This document shows, piece after piece, positions 11,401 to 23,800 of a DNA stretch of 64,000 nt. Origin of the DNA: Gonapodya sp. JEL0774 (taxonomy: Eukaryota; Monoblepharomycota; Monoblepharidomycetes; Monoblepharidales; Gonapodyaceae); the NCBI GenBank assembly GCA_027604505.1, contig JADIIX010000124.1:1-64000 (forward strand). Direction: 5' to 3'. Numbering within the stretch: position 1 is the first letter of the stretch; every line of letters begins with the position of its first letter. The notes under the pieces are model-generated. The model worked only from the letters and a program-made list of their open reading frames with translations. It made no database searches and was not told the origin of the DNA. Position numbers and translations under genes: made by a program.

Positions 11401-13612
11401 CTTGCCACCCTCCATCTTGTCAACGACAATTTGCTTCAGTACACGGGAAATCACCTTATCAAGTATCCGCAAAGATGTATTCACCTCTTTTGCTTCTTCG
11501 TATTCAGGAGCAGAACCAGTCTCGGCAGAAATATCCTTCAAATGTCAGTGTAAGTCTATGAAGGGTAGGAGACAGAGGCGACGCGAACCCACCTCATTCA
11601 AGAAAATTTCCGTATTAACTCTCCACTCCTCCGTTTCACTTCCAGTGCTCTTTGTTTTATCGCGCGTGAAACCATTGTAGGTAAGCCTCAGTCTGAAAAT
11701 TGCAGTGAAACCCAGACGCGAACTCACTTTGAGCTTTTTCTTGTCACAGCAGCAGGCGTCAGCCTTCGTCGCGTGCTTCTGTTCTTGCGTCTGCTTCTCT
11801 TGTGAACCAGTTTCGTCAGCCGAATCGAATGTTCCCGTCCCGCCAGTCAAACTGGCCGCATCTCGGACACCCTGGGCGCAAGCGTAGAGAACCATGACCA
11901 TATTGAACGACAGATTCAAAGAGCAAACGCAAGAGTAGCACCGCACCAGTTTATCTTGAGCTTCGCACTTAAGGCCGTCAATAGACCTTATATCCCTCTT
12001 GAGACCCATCTCCGTGGGCTGTGCCTTGCAGTTCACAATCGACGGACCCAGTTCAATACGCAAGTCAGACTTGACAGTGGTGCGTCGTTCAGGTATAAAG
12101 TTGTCGTGTCTCTTTTCACCAGAACAGCAAGAATCGATGAGCTGACTGATGCAATGGCTCATCACAATCACCGATGTACTCACATCGATCACACTGAATT
12201 CATAATCCTTGCTCGAACTAGAAGTTTCAGTGTCATACAGCTCTTGCGTGCCGATCTTTGTAAAATACATGTGCTTCAGACCGTTTGAAAATATGGAAGG
12301 CTACGAAAAACTTACAAGTTTGCCGTAGATATCGCAAATGACCCCAGAAGCTTGCTCCTCGCGAGGTTGGCAGTTGTTCGATTTCCCTTCCAGAATCTTA
12401 GAACCGCCCACGAGTTATCGACAAGCTCACAGACGGAACAACAGCCACATACCTCCCACAGTCCATCACCAACCTTCATCAAAGGACTCGAGCTCCCAGT
12501 GCAGTTCTCATTTTCGTTATCGTTCTCCTGTGTACTCTCCATCTTCTCGTGGACGTCGACCTCGAGGATATGACATGTGGAACTGTCATTGGCACCGGAT
12601 AAGAGTTTACTTTCCAGTTTCTCTTGGACGTCGACCTTCGGGATGTGTTTTGGAGGACTGGCATTGACACCGGAGAAAGATCGAACGAAACATACCTGTA
12701 GACCCTTTGCATCGCAACAAGCCACAAATATTTCCTGTTCCGCTCTAGCAATCTTCTCAAGCAACTCGTTGACTTCAGCCTTTCCACGCGGCGGTCAGCG
12801 TACATCTCTCAATCAATGGACGCTGTCGAGAAAATACCTCTTTGGCATTTCCACCAGTAATAATCTCACTTCTTCCTTTCTTGTTGATTGATACATCCTC
12901 CTTCTTGTCACAGATGGCACATAATATCGTTCGATCGTGATGATGAGCTCTAGCCAACGAACCAAATTGACGATTGACGCACCACCTTTAATTCCACAGC
13001 AGTAGCGATCTCCAAGACCCTTCTTCCTTGTCGAATGTTCTCAACGATTGTCCCCAAGTTCATCTTGAGTTCAGCATCGTTCTGACCAAGCAGATGGGAA
13101 CGGATCTCGAACTCCTTCTCGGTGCAGAGCCTCTCGATGCTCCTCGGCTTGATGCTCTTTGCGCTCTTGAATTCTCCCTTCGACTTCAAGATCCCGTCGT
13201 TCTTCGTCTCCCGAGTACTCATCTCCCTTCCCATCCCAGCCATGAACTCAGACACATCGCCACCACCCTGGGCGACAGCATAGAGGGCGAGGCTGTTCAC
13301 CACAGCCGTAGCGGCGCCACTAAAGACGCGTACAATCGGTTTTAGTACCCGAATCTTAGACTTTTTGGAGACATTTCCGTTGTCGGCGATCTGGCTCTCT
13401 CCCTCTTGAGCTTGCTCGACACGGCCGTGCATCAGGCCGGTACTGACTACCCTCGAGCTCTTCAAGCGATCGGTTGTAATCTTGGACGCGATAGATGGGA
13501 GGACGAACCACCGAGGCTTGGGGATTGATGGGAGACACTGGGAGGACGTGGAAGAGGAGGAGGAAAGGGAGGAAGAGGGAAGAGCGAGAGTGGTGGAAGA
13601 TGCAGAATGCAT
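8440..13612 (-). CDS. Large multi-exon protein with atypical C-terminal protein kinase domain
   Basis: The last exon (8440 to about 10053) encodes a kinase-like domain. It has VVIKKT for the ATP-binding lysine, YYGDVKPANYVV in place of HRDxKxxN (catalytic Asp and Asn kept, Arg lost), LVDWGT in place of DFG, and an APE motif in GGTRAYEAPE. A tail with LGWSEAEVRSAL follows. It opens with no ATG: codon 10050 is GTG inside WVIPHRL after an AG acceptor. So it belongs to a larger transcript. Upstream are many short cysteine-bearing exons back to an ATG at 13612 (Ser-rich start MHSASS). Two exons look related: NSLALYAVAQGGGDVSEF and NMVMVLYACAQGVRDAAS, suggesting internal duplication. Family and role are unknown. 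That all exons form one gene is inference; a split into two genes is possible. Confidence 0.6.
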
Positions 13613-13689
13613 GATGGAGACAGCGATCTTGTGTGCGATGCGAGAATACGAGATTCTGTACTCCGTGCGCGAGTGTGGAATGGGAAGAC

Positions 13690-13840
13690 GCGACTGCCCT
13701 GCGCAAGGGGTCGGAGATTTTTTTTGTCCACAGGCAGAGAACCCAAGCCCTGTTAGGCGACGCAAGGAAAACAAATTTAGAGACTGACCAGTGACCTGGA
13801 AGGATCTTTGGCGATACATTTCTTAAAGTTTCTGTACCGG
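13690..13840 (-). repeat. Repeat copy upstream of the kinase gene
   Basis: See the partner at 4820-5000. It lies 80 to 230 bases 5' of the proposed ATG at 13612, so it probably forms part of the promoter or 5' leader of this gene. Confidence 0.75.
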
Positions 13841-14011
13841 CACGACCCACTGCGGAGGTTTCTTGGGACAAGTTCATTCCAACCACCAACCGTGACATGT
13901 ATGATGGGAGAATGCGTTATCTCAACGCTTTTAGTCAAATTTCTCCATTATATCAATTGCATGTTTTCAAGTGTTAGTTTTTCGAGTTTTTCGGATTTTT
14001 CGGAGTCCTCT

Positions 14012-17000
14012 CTACGCATTGACGCCGACCATCTGCTTTACATCTTCAATTGCATTACCCTGAAATAGCATGATAGAGCGCGTTGGCGTTTTATTGTCAG
14101 ACGAGTCAGCAAGCCGAGACACTTACCGTTAATTTCAGATCAAAGGTGTCCACTAAAAACTGCAGCGCAGCGGGTCTGATGAAAGCTGGTGCCCTCGGCC
14201 CCACTCGAATCTGTGCAAAAAAGCAGTGAGATATGATAAGTTAGTCAAGTTTGATGTTCAGCAGGATACTCACCCCCTTGATATTAAGGTGTAGCAATGT
14301 AAGCAAAACTGCGATAGCCTTTTGCTCAAACCACGAGATGACCAGATTAAGCGGAAGCTCATTAACAGAGCACTTGAAGTGATTTGCAAGAGTAACTGCA
14401 ACCTGAACCGCTCCATAGGTGTCGTTGCACTGTCCCATATCCAAGAGTCGTGGTATGCCGGTTTTTCCGATCGTGGCATACTGCAATTTATCACCGAGAA
14501 TCCTGTACTTTCCACATCCAAGGGTCAGAACCACAGAAGTGGAGGGCAAATTCTCCATTACATCGGTGTCTGCACGGTGACGTGACCCAAAGAAGAAATT
14601 AGTCAGTCACTAGATTCTCATTGGGGGATTAGGGCGATACGTACAGTAGCTTCTCTCGCCCTCGAAGCCATCGCATCCTGAGCACGAAAATAAATTGGGT
14701 TAAAAAGATAATGATAAGTTCAGGCAATGTTCGCACCAACCTCCGATGACGTAGAACCGTGTGATGTCTCCTTTGCCGATGGAGTCAATGACCGTGGGAG
14801 CGACCGAAAGGATAGTTTCAAGGCCGAATCCCACATTGTAGCTCTTCGCTGGCTTGCCGAAGGGATCTCTCGGGTATGTGTACTCTTTATCCGTGTCCGA
14901 GAACCCTGCCATTTCTTGTGCCATTTTGATGACTTCGGAATAATTGTAATTTTTCACCACTGGACAGCCAGGGAACGCAACAGCACTGTAGAATGGTTCC
15001 AGTAGAGTGTCTATGAGACGGAATCCAGAATTGCGATGCCGACCTCTCGGAACTCACCCAGCGGTGAAAAGCCGGTTCTTGATATCGTCTTTCGGGGGAG
15101 TTAGGCAATTCGTTGTCATCTTAGATAAAGAAACGTGCGTTGAATGCATTATTCAGTTAGGAAACCTAAGTTGTAAAGTATTCACCACGATGGGGCCTGG
15201 GAAGTGCGGAAACTCAATCGATTGCCTTTGCCTGACAGTACCGAAGAGAGTCACGGTTTGGGGTTCAAGGAATGCTTAGGGCTGATCAAAAACATTCAGA
15301 GTGCAAGGACCAACCATGCCACGCCAAAGTGTCCCACAAGATTGCCGTATTCTCGAAGTTTCGGGTATCCATGGGCTTTAGTTGACAACATGAAGACACA
15401 CAGAATGAACCTAACCCACTCTCACAAAGCCCTTCGCCAAAAACAACCCACCTGGAAGCATTTCCCCGTGGGTGTAGATGTTGATTCCAGTGCCCTTCGT
15501 TTGCTCCAAGAGCTCTTCGAGATACTTCATGTCGTGTCCGGAAATCAAAATGGCCTTGCCAGGAGAAGGAGCGATAGGAACAACGTGTGGGCTCTGCGTA
15601 CCGTGCTTCGCATTGCCTTTGTGAAGGGTCTCCATTGTGATCAAGTTCTAACCATGGACCGTCAACAACGCGTTGCAGGCTATCACAGTAAAGTATTTGA
15701 TACTCACCGCTTCACCACACTTCAGTAACATTTCAACGACTTTGCTCAAATCCCCCACATCAGGTGAAAGTGTGAATGCCAGCGCCTCGTTGACGAAATC
15801 AAAGATGCGGATATCCTCTTCTCCCATTAACACAGCGTGGTCGGCATACGCCGCCACTCCTTTGAGACCGTACTATAAAATGCAGATGGAGTAGGTTGCT
15901 AAAGGAATGCGGAGCTCAACGCCAACTCACCACCAACATCTCCGCCAATCCAACAACGACATCATTCTTGATGGTCTTAAACTTTGCCAGCACTCCAACC
16001 AATTTACCCTTCTCCGCCAGGATAGTAGCATCTGTTATAGTACCACTCAAATCTGGGATAGGACATTTGAGCTCCTTTTCGGCGAGGCTTATACACAACG
16101 CCTGGTAAACTTTTTGTCTCTCTGCGACGTGGTTGCTGCGGTCGCATGGATTGAATTTCAGAATGTCATGAGCACAATAGCACGATATTTCCTTACATAC
16201 CGAGTGCCCACGATATAGTCCCGAATGGAGTCCGGGTCGAAGTTGACATTTGTCAATGTCGAGAACAGCGCGAGCAGCGTAAACCTATCCGAATCCCGTA
16301 GTCTGATTGATTCTTCAAGAGCAGCGGCAATGACGCTGGATTTGGTGGCCGCGGTCCCAGCAAGTACACGGATTTGGTGGTTGTACCAGCCTAGACGCTT
16401 GACGCAGTCCACGAGGAGATCTTGGAGGGCGGCAACTGCGAACAAAAGAGTTATGAGCCATACCGCCAGACACTCAGCAGCACAATAGAATGCTGATTCG
16501 ACCCACCTTCGGGAGTTTTCCCACAGACTCCGATTCTACGAGACAAAATAAAAAGCCCCAAAAAACACTGTCAGCGCTCCCGCATATCGTCCTTCCCAAA
16601 TAGCCGCAACTCACGTCGTGCACCCTTTCGCCTGGAAGGTCTGCTCACACTGAAAACAGAGCATCTTACTCCCTTCAAAAACAGTTGCCAACGGCTTCTC
16701 CGACTCGGCCTTGACAGAGTAATCTTTCAGGAGATTCTCGACATCCACCTCTCTCGTAAACGCCTCCACATTCCACCTGTTTGCAGTTCCGGGAGTTGTG
16801 CTCTTGAGTTCGGCGAGTTCGGCGGCTGCTGCTTGTGGGTGAAGATTCCGAGCGTTTGCGATGCATTCTTGAATAGACTGCTCGACGACGGAAGGAACTA
16901 CGCCGCCGGGGCCGGTGTAGATGTAGACACCGTGGTTTTGAAGGGTTACGGATACGCTGGTCGACTTGGCGATCTTTTCGGTGATCTAATTGTGCATGCG

Positions 17001-19519
17001 ACGAGTTAGCATTGAGGATTGTTCGATTTTCAGACAGTCAATCAGTGAGGCTCACAAGGGTTCCCTTATCCATCGCGGCAATCTCAAGCTGCAACCCACG
17101 GAACCACCAATCAGACGCAAGCCCACTGACTGAAACACAAACCCAGAATGCCTAACCTTGCACACTCCTTCCTTCTCAAACTCTTTCAGTTCATCTCCAA
17201 ATACAAAGTCTTTGTCCTCGTCTCTGAACCCGTAAAACAACTGAATCGTGCTCGTTCGCTTTCCTGCCTTTCGAAGCGCGCTCCAGTGTTGGAGGAGCCC
17301 ACGCATAACGCCAATACCGGTGCCTGTACGTCCATCACGAAGATCACTCATTCGAGCGCTCTACGGTTTGAGTAATGATTGGCACCCACCGAGCCCTACC
17401 CCTACGATGGGCGTTTCAGGCACTGGCACAGTAATTGGTCCCTGCTGAACCTTGACAGCAACCGTATCTCCCGCCTTCAGGCTACTCATGTACCCCGTAG
17501 CCAACCCTTGGAACCGATTCACCGGGTTCGATTTCACTGCCCACGATTCTTTTATGTAAAGGATGTCGGCAACGCTGGGGGACGTGAGAGGCGAAGTCGC
17601 AATGGAGTAGTATCTAACGACGTGTGAGCGATGGAGACATAACTTATGAGTGAATACGGTTCCTCTCAAAATCTCCAGTCTCAATGAACCCACCTAGCCT
17701 GCAACCTTGGCACGGTGGAAAGCACCTGCTCCAGCGTCATTTTTGCCGACGGCCACTTCTCCATCGCATCAACCACCGAAAATACTTCCTGGGTTGTCAA
17801 CTTGGCATACGCATTGCCATCCTCCATCCCCTCGGCAAGATCCAACAGCGCATCCCGGTCTGATGGGTCGGAAGCCACCACGGACATGGCTTCGAGGAAG
17901 CTTCGCGTGGCAAGACCAGCCAGATCAACGTGGTGAGTGAGGATGGTGGAAAGTTTTGCGGTCATAGGAGACCCGGTATCTACGGGAGTGAGGGTGAGTG
18001 CAGTGGAGAGAGTCACGCCACCAGGGAGGAGGAGAGATGAGAAGGCGCGGGAGACGAGGGAGGAGGGATTCGAAGGGGAAATCTGCGGGATAGAATAGTA
18101 GCATAGAGAGATTTATTAGCAGTTTTCGAAGAGCTGCAGTAGTGAGAGATGAATGAACTACTCACCAAAACATGTCCTACCAAAGGATACTCTCCCGTCT
18201 CTAGTGAAAGCACCTTAATCTCCCTATCACTCGCGGGCTTGGAAACGATTTTGTTGTCCTTCACGGTCACGCGGCGGAACCCTTCTGGAACATCACCACC
18301 TACCACCGCATCAGCAGTGGCAACCGCGATGCGCACAGACACTGGCAGGGATGATGTGGTGGTTCCGGTGGTTCCGAGCCTTTGCCAAACGGATTTGCAA
18401 AAGGGACGGAAGGTGGACTCGAATCCGCCGAGGGAGGATTCGTCTGCGAAGGCTGCGGTGGAGGAGGTTTAAAATCATGGATTGGAACTGAGTGGGGCCC
18501 AAGAAGAGCGTGCGAGGTTGTGTACTTTACCTGCGGGAACGAGCTCAGAGACCTTCAGCTCCCAGAGTCGAGAGTCGAGCCGGCGTGCTGCAAGGTTGAA
18601 GTTGTCCTGTTGGGAAGTAAAGTAGCGGTAGAAACAACACAGGAAACACAACAGACCAAAAGAAATAAAGAAGGTATCAGGCTTGCTTCAAGCTGGTGTA
18701 AAAGATGCAAGGATGTATCCCACCTTGTTGGTCTTGTTTCCCAATCCAAATACTGACACGGTGCAGTTCTTGAGCCGTTGCGCTGTGAGCTTTGTGTCGG
18801 CTCTTTCTAGTTCTTGCCAGAACGAAACAGCATTGTCGGGGAATTCGCCTTGGAAGAGAACACATTACGAAGGCATGTGGGCGAATGAGCTTCTATTCTC
18901 GGCTTCCCTTTGAAATGAAAATTATGTGGTGCACGCACCATTGTAAAACGTGGATACCATCACTATCACGTGGATCTCTTGCGCCAGAGTTTTCACAACA
19001 CCACCCGATGCACGAGCGTTGTTGACGAAGTCTGCCATCGACATGAGACGTGTAGGGATTCCACGAGATTTGGCAAAAGCGGAGAATGTTTTGGCGAACG
19101 CCTAATTCAGTATTTGTAAGACGATGCGAGTGAGTTGAAACACGTCATTTCATGAGACATGCGACTTTATTTTCTCACCTCGGTCGTTCCCGTCTAACCG
19201 AATCAAAGAAAAACCAAGTTGGTAAGAGTGGTTCTGTGGAATAGGAAAAGCCCAGCTAACGGGGACACCCGCCTGACTCCCGAAGAGCACGAGAAACTTG
19301 GCGTCCTGTGGAGCCGACTTAACTCCCGCCGCAGTCACCGTACGAAACTGCCTCGATAGCAGGTTTTGTGGAGTCGACTTTGCGCTGGAGAGAGTTGAAC
19401 ACGGGCAAGCGGGACAAGAAGGGAGATGAAACTCGACAGATTCTCCCAAGTGTCGCCGCCAGAGGCAAATGAAAAAAGTGCTCCACGTACCCGCCAGCAA
19501 GATCTTCGATGTCAGCCAT
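14012..19519 (-). CDS. Fusion of NADPH diflavin reductase and hybrid-cluster protein (hydroxylamine/NO reductase)
   Basis: About 25 exons join into one frame of roughly 1,213 residues. The N-terminal FMN domain has [29 protein letters not shown] and VFGLGN. The FAD domain has RYYSIATSP and [14 protein letters not shown]. The NADPH domain has [12 protein letters not shown] and [18 protein letters not shown]. From about residue 645 a complete Hcp follows, with the N-terminal cluster CFQC-x8-C-x5-[70 protein letters not shown] and WFEQKAI, ending [10 protein letters not shown]. All Hcp cluster ligands known from the family are visible. Known: Hcp reduces hydroxylamine or NO and needs an external reductase. 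Here a P450-reductase-like electron donor is built in, so electrons should pass NADPH-FAD-FMN-Fe/S. The ATG at 19519 opens a 29-base first exon. There is no clear targeting signal. Confidence 0.93.
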
Positions 19520-20857
19520 TGAAGATTCAGAGTGTTGGGAATTCGATGCTGTTGTTTCTTCTCATTCCGCCTTCTCATATACCAGGAACATCGTTCTTCC
19601 ACGTGACTCACGCAGAGGCGAATCCTTATTGCACGTAAACAAAGAGTTTTGGATCTTTTATGTGTTTATCACATCAAAATGGAACCCGCTGGGATAAGAA
19701 AATCGTTCTCTCGGCGATGCCTTAGATTTGCTTTCACTTGGAATGGGATGCAGGATGGGAGCAGGTCTGGCGTAGGGTAGCCATCGCTCAAGAGATTCCG
19801 ACGTTCGACTCGGGGTTGCCCTTCATGCGTCGACGAGTATTCACAATATTCATACGTCGAATTTGGTGTGAGTCAGGCATGTCCGATGAGAGGAGGCCAG
19901 CCTTGGCTCCCTCCCGCCGCCGACACCCCCTTACTATCCGACGCCCAAGGTTCTACGCCGTATAAATCCATTTATCATTCTGTACTTACGACGAAGTACA
20001 ATTACCACCCCCGCGCATTCTCGCCATCCCAACCCCGTCCCCACTTATTTTTCCGTTCCGCCACTCATTTGCTACCTCCCTCCTTTTCGTGCCACAGTCA
20101 GGAGGAACACGGTTGGGGAATTCCTGGTTGTTGGTACTGAAACAACCTAATCGGCGAGGGCGGTTGTTGGTTGAACACGGCAATTTCACGTGGCAACAGA
20201 TTCGACCGCAGAAATGTGTCATACATTTACAGTACAGTCTCGATCGCAGGCGCCTGCACATTGATGGTAGGGAAACCTTTTTCTGTTGTTTTACAAGGAA
20301 AGTCAGAGCGCACAGATGGTGGACAAGAAAGGCAGGTTGTTCCTTCGCGGACGTTTGCATAAAAAACGTCAAGTGAGATCCACAGCTTTATTGATTGATC
20401 ATGACATTTACGGTCGCAGTGTGTCCATCGTCGGTGGTTGTTCCGCACTACGACGCTTGAAAGAGCTGCCTGGTTTGTGGCGCGGTGTCTCATTAAAAGA
20501 TCAAAGCCGGGCTTGTTGTGGAGGAGACCCACTAGACATCTTACAGCGGACCGTCACTCGGAGTTTCGGGTTTGGCCCGGTCGCTGGACGCAGAAGTTTC
20601 GAATGGGTGCTACACTAGTGTCGTTAGGGCACCTGTTAAACAGAGGAACATGCTGTGGTAGTGCAATTAATGAGATGCTGAAATCGGGCCGACTTGCATT
20701 CTTTACCCGGTGTGAACGAACCAGTGTTGGGGCCAGCGTGGAACCCACAACCGAACCTTTCCACGTTGCTTCCACTTCTTCTTTCTCCCACCGTCACCAA
20801 AACTTGGTTTTCCCCTATTTTTCTTCCCTCACTTACTCTCCGCTTCTGCTCACCGAA
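19520..20857. other. Long intergenic region, no gene seen
   Basis: The open frames here (up to 128 codons) overlap on both strands and show no motif. The DNA separates the Hcp fusion and NAA35, which are transcribed away from each other, so both promoters should lie here. A pyrimidine-rich stretch at 20770-20850 precedes the NAA35 ATG. Confidence 0.5.
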
Positions 20858-23800
20858 ATGTCTGATTCTCTTGGACAATTCGCAAAGCGAAACCCGTTTG
20901 ACCTCAATTTCGCACAAGAATGGACCGATCAGACTGAATTTTTCCGTCATGCTGCCGCTGGTGTGTTCTTTTGCTTCTCCTTTGTTTGATGCCGGTCCGC
21001 GGCTGGGGATTCTTCTTGGTCCCATTGTGCTGGTATAAACTCGGGGCACAAATCAGTGATGATTGACGTGGGACGAGTGATCCGTGTAAGGAGCTTAAAA
21101 ACAGTGGCCGCATCGTATCGATTTCCTATATCCACGCATCGCACTGGCGTTGTCTCTGTTTCGCCCAGTCCCCGCACTTGTGTCTTCTGAAAACATCTCT
21201 CACTCCTTGCGCGCTCCACTGAACCTCAGACCTCCAAATCGGCCAGCTCCTCCATTCTTCCGCGTTTACTCTCCATGAAGCCATGGCTGCTGTCGAGGTA
21301 CCGTTGCTGCTTCCCGTTTCATCCCACAACTTTCCCTGACCCTCCCTCGCTCACCCCGCTCTCAACGCTCTTGTTTCTAGATAATGGACCCCAAAATGGA
21401 CATTGGCATGACGCCCCCCGCGTCTTCATTCTCCTCCTCCGCACCTAAACAAGACTCCCGCACCATCGCTCGTGCACACCTCCTTCCCCACGAGCTCGTA
21501 GGCGTCATGGACCAGTTGGTGGCCAGGGAGGTATGTATACATGGGACGGGGGGACGGGAAGGGTGGGTCCCGGGGTAAGAGAAGCGGTGGAACGTTGTGC
21601 TGTAACAAGGGGTTCGCGGTGAAAGTGAGAGCACGAGACCAAGGGAGTGTGGACGGTGCCGGGGTTCAATGAAAGAATAAAAATTCGAGGGACTGGAACT
21701 TGCGGAGTGTCGGAGTGTCCACAAAGAATGGAAATCGGAGCGCGGGTGGACGTGGGTAGTTGTATGCAATTTGATGAGTTATGGCGTTGTTAGTTCCCCC
21801 ACAATCGTCCGACGGCCTGCTCCTCGTCGCATCCACCTTCACGGACGGTGTAGGCATGAGCATCCCCACGTCGCACTCAACAGCAACCATCCTCCCTTCC
21901 TCGTTTCCCAATCCCTCCCTCCACCTCCCATATCCCCGCGGTGACCCCGCCACCAGCTCTCCTTCCTCTCGGGCCACCCCTTCCCCCTCACCCTTCTCCC
22001 CTCGCTGCACCTCCTCCACCACCCACTCCCACCCTCACTGCTCTCTGCATTCTCCACAGCCCTGCTCACCTCCGTCTCCCTCGCTGCTACTGCCATCGCC
22101 AAGAGCCGAGTCGCGGGGGAAGAGGATTTCGCAGGCGGGGTGGACAAAGATTACGCCGCGGCGGCGGGAGGAGACCCGAGCGAGGTTGCAGAGAGGTGTA
22201 GGAGGGCAGAGGAGGCCCTGGAGAAGAACGGTTGGGCAGCGGTGTTGGCGGGGGGTCCGGGCGGAGGGACGTCAGGTGCAACGAAGAAAGGAGGGCAGGA
22301 AGGAGAGGTGGATTACACGTTGACCGAGCAGGAGAAGAAGGAGCTGGTGGATGGGGTGGTGGCGAGGTTGAGGCTGAGGAGGGTGAGTTTGGACATTTCT
22401 TGATCTAGTTTTAATGTAGTTGCAACGGTGGACGGCAAGTGCTGGCGACGGCTAGAAGGGAGACAACGTGTGAAAACAGTCCGGAGTGGCGAGTACAAAT
22501 TGCTAGTCCCGGCACGAACTGTTTCACAACAGCGGTTTTCAATTCCCCTCTCTCCATCCCCCCCAACCAAGTTCTACCTTATCTCCCTCCACCACCTTAC
22601 CCACCCTCCACTCTCCAAGAACCTCCCTCTGGCCCGAAAGAATCTTTCCTCGGCCCTGTCCACCCTGGCCGTGCTCCTCAGGTCCGCGCATTTCCAAAAG
22701 TTTGCGATAACAGACCCACCGGACGTGGCCAAGTACTTTGACGAGAACGAGGCCCGAGGGAGGATGGGCGGGGTCTTGGCCAGGAGTATCGTTGTCGGAG
22801 GTGTTGAGGCTGTAGGTTGACCCGATGGTGGGCGCAGGGGGATAGGACGCGGGGGCGTGTGGGTGTGAGGGGGGGCAATGTTTGCGACGGGGGTGAGGTG
22901 AGACCGATGTCTCACTCTCTTACTCTCGTCTCCTTCCACTCCCCTCCAATGATTGCATCCCGCGACGTACCTGCATCGCCTGGCTTCTGGCGTCGCTTAC
23001 CTCGTAATTCGTCGGTTCCGGGTCTCCTTGTGGGTCCCATCTCTCCCTACGTGTGTCCCAGGCGTACCGTGACATGGAATCCATGTTCACCCAGCTGCTC
23101 GAGGTGTGCGATTTGCCACAACATGGGACTTTGACAGGGTTGATGGTGCGTTGGTGCTAGTTTGGTGGGGCGGCAGGTATCGTTCGGGCTGGTGGTCTCG
23201 TGTGGTGGTCAGATTGATGGAATTGTGGTTTGTATGCTTGTGCGGGTCACGTAGCGTGGCCTCCATGCCTTTTTCTGTTGCTTCTGCTTTCTTTTGGTGT
23301 TCGCTTCAGCATTCAATTCACTCACCTCTCCTTCGCATCTGTGTTGTCATTTCCGCCGTGTCCTTTCTCGTATGATTTTCCCAAACGACATCATCGGAAA
23401 GAACCATCTGGCATTGTTCGCCGCCAAAAAGCCCGCGTCGAATATCCTCGTCCGATCGCTCCTCTATGTACGTCCGTTCGCGTGAAGTCCTGTGATATCT
23501 TTGGCACATGCGCCGAGCAGAAGTTCCGCTAGCTCCTTCAAATGCAAAGAGCATGGTCATCTGTAACGCGCTGACTCACTGTATCACTATCCCCTCACGT
23601 GCCAGACCACCCTTCTTCCCAACCCGTCGACATTCCGCCTTTTTGACCGCATCCCTGCGTCCCAGCTCGTTAAGGAATCTGTGGAGAAGTTCTGCAAACT
23701 CACCTATTTTTACGATTCGAGGCCCGCTCCAGTGGGGAGGATAGCCGATGGCTTTCTGGTGCTCGCCGCAGAGGTGAGTCGGAGGAATGACCAGAAGGAG

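Noticed and set aside
20438-20989. 183-codon plus frame upstream of NAA35
   Set aside because: Only its last part (from ATG 20858) is coding; the earlier part has no family similarity and is leader sequence.
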